A stretch of DNA of 64,000 bases from CAWATZ01 sp963784995. Lineage in GTDB: Bacteria > Planctomycetota > Planctomycetia > Gemmatales > Gemmataceae. The notes beneath the pieces were generated by a model. It was not told where the DNA came from. It was given only the letters and a program-made list of their open reading frames with translations, and did not search any database. The number at the start of each line of letters is the position of its first letter. Position 1 is the stretch's first letter. Position numbers and translations under genes: made by a program. The DNA lies in the NCBI GenBank assembly GCA_963784995.1, contig CAWATZ010000003.1:1922001-1986000 (forward strand), read 5' to 3'. This document shows, one piece after another, positions 1-6,468 of the stretch.

Positions 1-995
1 CACTCGCCCTCGGCCACGCGCATCGGCTCCTCCTGAATAGTCGTGAACACGCCCATCCGGCGGAACTTCTGATAGCGCCCTTCCAGCAGCTGCTCCAGCG
101 AAAGCTGCCGCAGCTCGCGCAGATAGCGCAGCAGGTAGCTCTTGAGAGTGTTGGCCATCTCGCGGTGGTCGCGGTGAGCGCCGCCGAGCGGCTCGGGGAT
201 GACGTCGTCGATCACACCGAACTTGGCCAGATGTTTTGCTGTCAAGCGCAATGCGTCGGCGGCCAGCGGCCTGGTCTTTTCGTTGGCCTCCTTCCACAGG
301 ATGCCGGCGCAGCCTTCCGGGCTGATGACCGAGTAGTAGGCGTGCTCCAGCATGCTCACCTTGTCGCCAATGCCGATGCCCAGCGCTCCGCCCGACCCCC
401 CTTCCCCGATGACCACGCAGATCACGATGGTCTCCAGCCGGGACATCGCCAGCAGGTTATTGGCGATCAGCTGGGCCTGGCCGCGCTCCTCGGCGCCGAT
501 GCCCGGATACGCGCCCGGCGTGTCGATCAGACAGATCACCGGCAGCTTGAACTTGGCGGCCAGGTTCATGGCCCGCAGCGCCTTGCGGTAGCCTTCGGGA
601 TGGGCGCAGCCGAAGAAGCATTCGGTCCGCTCGTGCAGGTTGTGGCCTTTCTGGTGGCCGATCAGCATGACCCGGTAATCGCCGAGCCGGGCAAAGCCGC
701 AGCGGATGGCGCGATCGTCGCCAATGGCGCGATCGCCGTGAAGCTCAACGAACTCCTCGAAGATCAGGTCGAGATAATCCAGCGTCTGCGGCCGCTCGGC
801 GTGCCGGGCCACCAGCACCGTTTCCCAGGCGTTGAGGTTGCTGTAAATGCGGCGCTTCAGCAGAACCAGCTCGCGCCGCAGCCGGCGCAGCTCCTCGCTG
901 TTGCTCAGGTCGCCGTTGCTGCCCGACTCCAGCCGGGACAGCAGCTCCTCCATCTCGTAAATCTCTTTCTCGAACGGCAGCCACTGCTGAGCCAT
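1..995 (-). CDS. accA: Acetyl-CoA carboxylase carboxyltransferase subunit alpha (3' end cut by window edge)
   Basis: The minus-strand frame opening at 995 starts MAQQWLPFEKEIYEMEELL and runs off the window after about 331 codons. The AccA family is usually about 315-330 residues, so only the last few codons are missing. AccA forms the alpha half of the cytosolic carboxyltransferase that makes malonyl-CoA for fatty acid synthesis. Visible family hallmarks are the N-terminal helical region (LRRELVLLKRRIYSNLNAW), the segment around FGCAHPEGYRKALR, the CoA-site stretch LIDTPGAYPGIGAEERGQ, and GEGGSGGALGIGIGD followed by YSVISPEGCAGILWK. The ATG at 995 agrees with the normal AccA N-terminus. No accD is seen nearby. 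The 936-bp plus-strand open frame over this gene is its antisense shadow. Confidence 0.96.
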   Translation of the reverse strand, partial: MAQQWLPFEKEIYEMEELLSRLESGSNGDLSNSEELRRLRRELVLLKRRIYSNLNAWETVLVARHAERPQTLDYLDLIFEEFVELHGDRAIGDDRAIRCGFARLGDYRVMLIGHQKGHNLHERTECFFGCAHPEGYRKALRAMNLAAKFKLPVICLIDTPGAYPGIGAEERGQAQLIANNLLAMSRLETIVICVVIGEGGSGGALGIGIGDKVSMLEHAYYSVISPEGCAGILWKEANEKTRPLAADALRLTAKHLAKFGVIDDVIPEPLGGAHRDHREMANTLKSYLLRYLRELRQLSLEQLLEGRYQKFRRMGVFTTIQEEPMRVAEGE

Positions 996-1065
996 GATCT
1001 GCTCCCTCGGGAAACCCGCGCTCCGCTGCGCCGCTGCGCCGCTTCGCGTCGCGGCGAAACGCCCT

Positions 1066-1959
1066 TCATTCCGTTGCTTTTTTTCGCTTGGGATCTTTGA
1101 GGACGCGCATGCCGCGCATCTTCATCAGCACCTCGTGCATGTCCTTGGGCCGATCCTCGCGCTTCTTGGCCAGCATCTTCATGACCAGGTCGCCAAACTC
1201 CTTGGTGACCTCGGCATTGAGGACCGTGGGGTTGACGGGTTTCTCACGCAAGTGCTTGGTGAGCAGGTCCTCCGCGGTGGCCCCGCGGAAGGGCGGCCGA
1301 CCCGTCAGCACCTCGTAGGCCGTGCAGGCGAAGCTGTACATGTCGGCCCGGCCATCGAGGATCTCGCCGCGGATCTGTTCGGGCGACATGTAGCTGCGCG
1401 TGCCCTGGGGCTTTTGCTTCTTCCAGAAGGTGCGGGCCCACCACCCCGTGGGGATCTTCTGGGCGATGGCGAAGTCGATCAGCTTGGCCACGCCGGAACC
1501 GTTGACCAGGATGTTGTCCGGCTTGACGTCGCGGTGGACCCAGTTCTGGGCGTTCATGAAGGCCAGGCCGGTGGCGACTTGCTTGAAGACGTCCTGGATC
1601 CGCTCGCTGATGAATTCCTGCTCCTTGCTCTCGCCCTTTTTCTTGCGTTCCTCATCGACGCGCATCATGCGGGCCTTCAGACTGCCCGAAGGGAAGAACT
1701 CCATCACGAAGAACGGGTTCTTCGGGTTCTTGTCCACCTTGACGATGCGGATCACGTTCTCGTGGACCATCTTCAGGCCGACCTCGGCCTCGTGCAGCAA
1801 CTGGTTGCGATGCTCGTCTTTCTCGATCTTCTCCGGCAGCAGCAGCTTCATCGCGAAATGCCGGCTGCTGGACTCCTCGACCACCTCCCACACCTGGCTC
1901 GCCATGCCCGTGGCAATGTGCCGGATCAGTCGATAGCCACCAATGATCTCGTCCGCCAT
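1066..1959 (-). CDS. Serine/threonine protein kinase, single catalytic domain, degenerate glycine loop and DFA motif
   Basis: A 297-residue cytosolic kinase domain with no transmembrane segment or sensor domain. Visible motifs are the lysine strand FAMKLLLP, the catalytic loop HRDVKPDN, the activation segment LIDFAIAQK, the APE-like MSPEQI and the helix F region DGRADMYSFACTAYEVLTG. Two departures are clear: the glycine loop is IATGMASQVWEV rather than GxGxxG, and the metal-binding DFG reads DFA. HRD, the lysine and the DFA aspartate remain, so reduced or altered activity is possible but not shown. The frame can be extended upstream to 2031, but those codons translate the palindrome at 1989-2056, so the ATG at 1959 (MADEIIGGYRLI) is preferred. 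The basic tail (KDPKRKKATE) ends the protein. Substrate unknown. Confidence 0.88.
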   Translation of the reverse strand: MADEIIGGYRLIRHIATGMASQVWEVVEESSSRHFAMKLLLPEKIEKDEHRNQLLHEAEVGLKMVHENVIRIVKVDKNPKNPFFVMEFFPSGSLKARMMRVDEERKKKGESKEQEFISERIQDVFKQVATGLAFMNAQNWVHRDVKPDNILVNGSGVAKLIDFAIAQKIPTGWWARTFWKKQKPQGTRSYMSPEQIRGEILDGRADMYSFACTAYEVLTGRPPFRGATAEDLLTKHLREKPVNPTVLNAEVTKEFGDLVMKMLAKKREDRPKDMHEVLMKMRGMRVLKDPKRKKATE

Positions 1960-1988
1960 GTCCCCCTCCCCCGTACTTCCCGCTCTTC

Positions 1989-2056
1989 CAACAAAGTAGC
2001 CCTCACGCTCCGCGTGAGGAAATGCCCTCACGCGGAGCGTGAGGGCTACTTTGTTG
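1989..2056. repeat. Perfect 31-bp inverted repeat, 6-nt loop (TAGCC-CTCACGCTCCGCGTGA family)
   Basis: The arms 1989-2019 and 2026-2056 are exact reverse complements. The core is closely related to the palindrome at 27013-27064, so the two are copies of one dispersed family. It lies between the kinase and the reductase gene, both minus strand. No U-run follows the hairpin, so it does not look like a classic terminator. Confidence 0.95.
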
Positions 2057-2067
2057 CAAATCGCTCC

Positions 2068-3003
2068 TCACCAGTATTCCTCGTAGTGGACACTCCCCTT
2101 GAGTTTGATCTGCGGCTGATCGCACTGGAAGCCACGCCGTTCCAGGATCTCGATCACCCCCCTGGGCTGCGGGTAGACGCGCTGACCCGTGTCGCGGTCC
2201 TTCTCCGGCACGCCGATCATCTTGGGATTGCCGCACAGGAACACGTGCGTCCGGGTCGGGTCCAGCTTTTCTCCCAGCCGTTCCTCCAGCTCGCCGCTCT
2301 CGATCAGGTCCTGGACGTACACCTTGGTCGTGTTGCAGCTCTCCCGGGTGGTCATCGGCAAGTAGGTGTAGTTGCGATAACGCTGCATCAGCTCGTCGTG
2401 GATGGCCCTGTAGGCCAGGTCGCGCTGATAACGCACACAGCAAACCGACAGGATGCGCCCGGAATGGTTGCGCCGGAACAGCTCCCAGAGCAGGTAGTTG
2501 TGCGGCGCCTCGCCGGTGCCGGTGCTGAGGAAAATCACGGTGTCGCCCGGTTTGACCGGGTCGAGCGTGAAGTTGCCCGTGATCTTCTTGCCCAGGTACA
2601 GCCGGTCGCCCTCGCGCAGCAAGAACAGCCGTGGCGTCACGGAAGGCGCCTTGGCGGGGTTGCCGGTGCTGCGCACCAGGACAATGTAATATTCCAGCCA
2701 ATCGGTCCGCTCCATGTCAATCAGCTCGCCACGCTTGTCCAGCAGCGAACAGCTCAGCGAGTAGGAGCGGATGGCCAGCTTCTTCTGGTCCTCCTCGCCC
2801 AGGCTCACTTCTTCCTGACAGCCGGGCGTCCGCGGCTCCCAGAAACCGACTCCCACCGTGCCGTACTGGCCGGGCTTGTGGACCGGCCGGGGAAAGTCCG
2901 GCCGGACACGCATCACCAGCAGGTCGGAATGCACCTTGAGCAGCCGGACCATGGTGGCGTTGTATTTCTGCGTTCGCAGCTCCGCAATCTCTTCAGGTGT
3001 CAT
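2068..3003 (-). CDS. Ferredoxin--NADP(+) reductase-like flavoprotein
   Basis: A 311-residue protein of the FAD/NAD(P)-binding reductase fold, expected to move electrons between NADPH and a small electron carrier such as ferredoxin or flavodoxin in the cytosol. The FAD domain holds the RSYSLS motif (RxYS, flavin phosphate binding) after a PGQYGTVGVG strand. The nucleotide domain holds FLSTGTGEAPHNYLLWEL (GTGxAP-like, NADP pyrophosphate loop), the SVCCVRYQRDLAY strand and the C-terminal FLCGNPKMIGV motif. Length fits bacterial FNRs (250-310) with a modest C-terminal extension. The open frame reaches a TTG at 3024, but the ATG at 3003 is preferred. No ferredoxin gene is adjacent. Related families (phenol hydroxylase or CDP-reductase type) share these motifs, so the partner is uncertain. 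Confidence 0.87.
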   Translation of the reverse strand: MTPEEIAELRTQKYNATMVRLLKVHSDLLVMRVRPDFPRPVHKPGQYGTVGVGFWEPRTPGCQEEVSLGEEDQKKLAIRSYSLSCSLLDKRGELIDMERTDWLEYYIVLVRSTGNPAKAPSVTPRLFLLREGDRLYLGKKITGNFTLDPVKPGDTVIFLSTGTGEAPHNYLLWELFRRNHSGRILSVCCVRYQRDLAYRAIHDELMQRYRNYTYLPMTTRESCNTTKVYVQDLIESGELEERLGEKLDPTRTHVFLCGNPKMIGVPEKDRDTGQRVYPQPRGVIEILERRGFQCDQPQIKLKGSVHYEEYW

Positions 3004-3138
3004 GACTGGCCTGGCGCCTCCCAAGCAATCCCGGGGACTGGGCGGACTCTCCCGGCACGAGAAGCGGTCTCTTCAGGGGCTCGCATGAAGTATTATACCT
3101 AAATGACCGCGGGCCGGGGAGAAGCGCCTGGTTACGAC

Positions 3139-3333
3139 CCCTGCCGGCTTGCCCGGCAGGTGAAGGAGGTCACAGGCTAGAAAAACGACAAAAAAAGAGT
3201 TCTACTGTCTTCCCTTCTCGCCGGTGACCTCCTTCACCTGCCGGGCAAGCCGGCAGGGATCGGAGAAACAAGCGTTGTGCCCCTTCTCTTCTAGCTGGTG
3301 ACCTGCTTCACCTGCCGGGCAAGCCGGCAGGGG
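3139..3333. repeat. Compound palindromic element: 35-bp perfect inverted repeat plus a third arm
   Basis: Arms 3139-3173 and 3224-3258 are exact reverse complements around an A-rich 50-nt loop. A third, near-identical right arm follows at about 3297-3333, ending in the same GCCGGCAGGGGTCG. The arm sequence matches the 48-bp palindrome at 49203-49331 almost base for base, so this is one dispersed family with a nested or duplicated copy here. It fills most of the gap between the reductase and the isomerase genes. Confidence 0.93.
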
Positions 3334-3349
3334 TCGTCAAGTGCTTCCC

Positions 3350-4228
3350 TCACCCCAGCTTCTTCGCCGACTCGGCAACGACCTGGACGCACTCCTTGAC
3401 GTCGGCGGTGGGGTCGCTGGGGTTGGCCTCGTACTCGATGCTGATCAGCCCCTTGAACTTGACCTCGCGCAGGGCCTTGAGAACGCCCGGCACGTCCAGC
3501 ACGCCCTTGCCAAAGACCACGTCGGTCTTGCGCTTGTTGTCGTGGTCCTTCAGGTGCAGACCGAAGTTGCGGTTGCCCATCTTGCGGACCTCCTCGGCCG
3601 GGTCGAGCTTCTTGCCCAGCTGCTCGGCCCGGATCAGGTGGCCGGTGTCCAGGCAGGAGCCGATCAGCGGATGATGGTCCTTGACCGCGGCCAGGATCAC
3701 CTCGGCGGAGTACCAGCGGTGCAGCCCCTTGCCTTGCGGCCCGTGCGGATGAATGGCAATGGCGATGCCGTACTGGTCGCAGAGCTTGTCCAGGCTGACG
3801 AAACTGTCCGGGTCGGGATCGGCGCTGAAGGCCTTCAGACCCATCGCCTTGCCGAACTCGAAGACCTTCTTGTTGGCGTCGTGGTCCTTGGTGAAGCGCT
3901 GCACGCCAAAGGTCCGCGGCGTCACCTCGTACTCCTTGCACAGCCGGAGGATCGCCTGGATCTGCTCCGGGGTGCTGTTCAGGGGCGCGTGCTTCTGATA
4001 CAGCTCGGCAAAATGCAGACCCAGCTGCTTGGTCCGTTTCAGGGCCTGTTCCAGGTCGAAGTTGCGGAAGGTGTAACTCTGGATGCCCAGCAGAAAGCCG
4101 CCGAAGGGCTCGGCGGGCTTGTCGGCCCGGGTCTGCGGGGTCGGGAAACCGGTCAGGGCCAGGGCCGTGGAGGCGGCCCCGAGCTGAAAAAAGCGGCGGC
4201 GGTCGAGGGATGCGAACTGTGAACGCAT
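3350..4228 (-). CDS. Sugar phosphate isomerase/epimerase-like TIM barrel protein with Tat signal
   Basis: A 292-residue protein starting with a twin-arginine leader (DRRRFFQLGAASTALALTG) followed by an alanine/threonine-rich cleavage area near residue 35, so export by Tat is expected. The mature part is a xylose isomerase-like TIM barrel: IQSYTFRNFDLEQALKR, LHFAELYQKHAPLNSTPEQ, IAIHPHGP and SCLDTGHLIRAEQL (typical metal-ligand Asp/His region), then KDHDNKR and SIEYEANPSDP. Exported proteins of this family are abundant in planctomycetes, where the true substrate is rarely known. The ATG at 4228 begins MRSQFASLDRRRFFQ. Downstream is the 3139-3333 palindrome, upstream the 4350-4413 palindrome, so it is probably transcribed alone. 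Confidence 0.9.
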   Translation of the reverse strand: MRSQFASLDRRRFFQLGAASTALALTGFPTPQTRADKPAEPFGGFLLGIQSYTFRNFDLEQALKRTKQLGLHFAELYQKHAPLNSTPEQIQAILRLCKEYEVTPRTFGVQRFTKDHDANKKVFEFGKAMGLKAFSADPDPDSFVSLDKLCDQYGIAIAIHPHGPQGKGLHRWYSAEVILAAVKDHHPLIGSCLDTGHLIRAEQLGKKLDPAEEVRKMGNRNFGLHLKDHDNKRKTDVVFGKGVLDVPGVLKALREVKFKGLISIEYEANPSDPTADVKECVQVVAESAKKLG

Positions 4229-4349
4229 GGTGCAAGGCTCCTTGGTTGCGGGATCGGGAAAAATCTGGGGATGTCTTCTGGTAACACGACACCCCCTACC
4301 CTGTCAAGGAGCCTCGCCAAAAAGAAAATCAAAGTGCCCGGTGCAGAAA

Positions 4350-4413
4350 GCGCAGGCTAAAGCCTGCGGCTACGAGGAAAAGCGCTTTGGTAGCCGCAGG
4401 CTTTAGCCTGCGC
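4350..4413. repeat. Perfect 24-bp inverted repeat (CGCAGGCTAAAGCCTGCGGCTAC family)
   Basis: Arms 4350-4373 and 4390-4413 are exact reverse complements with a 16-nt loop. Each arm is itself partly palindromic (AGGCTAAAGCCT), so a cruciform or double hairpin is possible. It sits just past the stop codon of the sigma-like gene that ends at 4434. Confidence 0.95.
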
Positions 4414-4433
4414 CGGGCTTATGGAACAATCTC

Positions 4434-5015
4434 TCAATCCGCCATTTCCCCCTGCAACCACAGGCGTTTGAAGCGACTCTCGGCCTGCTGCAGCCAGCGG
4501 CGCATGGTGACGCTGCACTTGCCAAAGTGCCGGGCCAGCTGCTTGAGCTTCCAGCCTTCCAGGTGGAACAGCCGAAAGGCCTCGCGTTTCTTCTCGCTCA
4601 GGTGCCGGTCGCGGAGGAACCGCTCCAGGGCATCGCGCACCTCACGCTGGAATTCCCCGGTCCGGTCGTCCTGGTCGGCCCGGCGGGCCAGGACCGGCTC
4701 CAGGTCGGTGTTGGTCTGCAGCCGCTTGCGCCGGCCCAGGTCGATGAAATGGCGGCGCAGCACGATCGCGAAGTAAGCGGCAAACGGCACCCCCTGATTG
4801 GGGTCGAAGGAGTCCAGGGCCCGGCGGGCACAGAGGAACCCCTCGGCCAGGAGGTCCTCGACGTCCTGGCCGGCCGGCTGAGTATTGGCGGCGGCCCGCC
4901 GTGCCTGGGCCGTGAGGATGCGCAGCAACTGCTCCTCGGTTTCCGCTCCCGGCAGTACGTCCAGGGGCAGGAAACCGCGTGCGTTCAGGACGCCAACCGC
5001 AGAGGGACTCGACAT
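4434..5015 (-). CDS. Sigma-70 family RNA polymerase sigma factor (ECF-like)
   Basis: A 193-residue protein with a recognisable region 2: DVEDLLAEGFLCARRALDSF, then GVPFAAYFAIVLRRHFIDLGRRKR, the -10-binding helix. The C-terminal third (SEKKREAFRLFHLEGWKLKQLARHFGKCSVTMRRWLQQAE) is a helix-turn-helix like region 4. The N-terminal ~45 residues are poorly conserved-looking, and no C-terminal sensory extension follows. It is a stand-alone sigma factor with no anti-sigma gene beside it. The next gene (5230) is divergent, with 214 bp between the two starts that should hold both promoters. The precise sigma subgroup was not assigned. Confidence 0.85.
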   Translation of the reverse strand: MSSPSAVGVLNARGFLPLDVLPGAETEEQLLRILTAQARRAAANTQPAGQDVEDLLAEGFLCARRALDSFDPNQGVPFAAYFAIVLRRHFIDLGRRKRLQTNTDLEPVLARRADQDDRTGEFQREVRDALERFLRDRHLSEKKREAFRLFHLEGWKLKQLARHFGKCSVTMRRWLQQAESRFKRLWLQGEMAD

Positions 5016-5229
5016 GGGAAGTCTCCGGTTTGGAGCGGGCCGATGCCCACCTCGGCCCCTGCTCCGGCATGACCATAACGCACCACCGGCCGACCTGGGA
5101 ATCCCCAGCGTTTTCCCCCGCGTTTTCCCTTTTTGAAAAGCGCGGCGCGATCGGCTTGCTCATTTTGCGCCATCAAGGATAATGGAGTGCAGGCAGAGAG
5201 TTCCTCCCTTACCGGGAAAGGAAGTCGCG

Positions 5230-6297
5230 ATGAGAACTGCTCCGAGCCCGGTGCGCTCCGAATCGGTCCTGGCCGGGACCGACCAGGCCCTGATTTTGCG
5301 ACTGAATCTGCAAGCCCGCCCGATCCGGTTGGCCCATTACGAGCTGCGGCATCCGTGCCTGTACAACGAGCATCGGCAGCAGCAAGACCGCCTGCTGCCC
5401 AATCGGGACATGCTGAAGCTCACCAAGGGGGCCCGGGCGATGGTGCTGTTCCTGGTGTCGATCCGCCGGCGGGAACTGGAAGACCGTGGCCAGGCGACCG
5501 CCCCGGGTTTTACCTGGGAGGGCCCACCCGACAGCCCGGCCGCGTGCCTGGCCGAGGCCCTGCACCTGTCCACCCAGGGCTGGCTCAAGTCCTGGTTTGG
5601 CTTCTTCCCGCCGAAGATCTCCCGGACCAAATCGCTCTCCTCGATGCTCTTCCCGCACTCCAACGGGGCCGGCAAGCCCGCCAGCGTCTCGCTGCGCCAG
5701 CCCGGCGACCCCGGCCAGACCTTCCCGGGCTTCCGCCCGCTCCGGCCGGACAGCATCCGCGTCTTCTCCTCCAAGACCGAGGAGATCCGCGACCAGGATG
5801 AGCTGGGAGAAGTGAGCGAACGGCTGTTCCAGGAGGGCGGCTGGCAAGAGCGGGCCTACTGGGCGGATGAGCCGCCGGCTGCGCCGCCCCTTGTCCTGGA
5901 CAGCCCCCCTGCCCTCCCCTGCCCGACCGAGGGCACGCTCCAGCCGGTGCCCGTGTCGCCGCAGGCCCTCGCCAGCCGGGTGCAGACGTTCCGGCACAAG
6001 CGCACCATCGACCCGACCGGAATTGTCTCCGACGAGGTCGTGCTGGAAGGGGACTGCTGGAGCGTGCAGCGAATCCGGACCATCGGCCTGAACGGCCAGA
6101 CAGCGGAGGAAACCATCCTCCAGGGAGACTGGCCGCTGGATCAGTTTCCCTGCTCGCTGGACCAGATCCTGCAATTGATGTCGCGCCGGCTGACGGAGGC
6201 CAGCGACAACTACTTCCTGAGGCTGGGCAGCCAGAACCAGGAGCAGAACGAACTGGCTCTGCGCATCTCCGGCGGCGAAGTCAGCGAAGGGTCGTGA
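5230..6297 (+). CDS. Conserved-looking hypothetical protein
   Basis: A 355-residue protein of unrecognised family. The ATG at 5230 follows a purine-rich GGGAAAGGAAG Shine-Dalgarno stretch at about 5213-5223, and the frame has no earlier well-placed start. Visible features are an N-terminal alpha/beta-looking region (ALILRLNLQARPIRLAHYE, MLKLTKGARAMVLFLVSIRR), a proline/alanine-rich middle (residues about 205-255), and a C-terminal domain with FRHKRTIDPTGIVSDEVVLE and TIGLNGQTAEETILQGDWPL. There is no signal peptide, membrane segment or cofactor motif. A 321-aa antisense frame exists, but the plus frame is favoured by the ribosome site. It is divergent from the sigma factor at 4434, so joint regulation is conceivable but untested. 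Confidence 0.6.
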   Translation: MRTAPSPVRSESVLAGTDQALILRLNLQARPIRLAHYELRHPCLYNEHRQQQDRLLPNRDMLKLTKGARAMVLFLVSIRRRELEDRGQATAPGFTWEGPPDSPAACLAEALHLSTQGWLKSWFGFFPPKISRTKSLSSMLFPHSNGAGKPASVSLRQPGDPGQTFPGFRPLRPDSIRVFSSKTEEIRDQDELGEVSERLFQEGGWQERAYWADEPPAAPPLVLDSPPALPCPTEGTLQPVPVSPQALASRVQTFRHKRTIDPTGIVSDEVVLEGDCWSVQRIRTIGLNGQTAEETILQGDWPLDQFPCSLDQILQLMSRRLTEASDNYFLRLGSQNQEQNELALRISGGEVSEGS

Positions 6298-6309
6298 GAA
6301 TCGAAGTCT

Positions 6310-6384
6310 AGCCGCGACCGCGCAGCGGAGTAAGCGGCCCTGTGGGTTCCCAGACGCACTCCGCTGCCGCGTGCGCGGCTCGGC
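6310..6384. repeat. Decayed copy of the CGCAGCGGAGTAAGCGGCC palindrome family
   Basis: The left half keeps GCGCAGCGGAGTAAGCGGCC and the right half keeps CACTCCGCTGC...GTGCGCGGCTCGGCA. These match the arms of the intact copies at 53368-53490 and 54600-54692, but bases are lost on both sides and the arms no longer pair fully. It is a degraded third copy of that family. Confidence 0.75.
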
Positions 6385-6403
6385 ATCTGCGTGCCCGGCT
6401 AAC

Positions 6404-6449
6404 CAACAAAAAGACTCCCGCCGGAGCCAGGGGCATCACGGCGGGAGTC
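6404..6449 (-). terminator. Rho-independent terminator for the VIT-VWA gene
   Basis: An 11-bp GC-rich stem (6413-6423 with 6439-6449, GACTCCCGCCG arm) lies 20 bp past the stop of the minus-strand gene at 6469. Read on the minus strand it is followed at once by TCTTTTTGTT. Stem plus T-run is the standard intrinsic terminator layout, unlike the longer palindromes elsewhere in the window, which lack a T-run. Confidence 0.75.
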
Positions 6450-6468
6450 GGGCGTTCACGATGCCACG

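Noticed and set aside
3291..4292. 333-codon minus frame overlapping the isomerase
   Set aside because: Different frame of the same strand, Arg/Gly/Gln-rich; the 292-residue frame has a Tat signal and family motifs.
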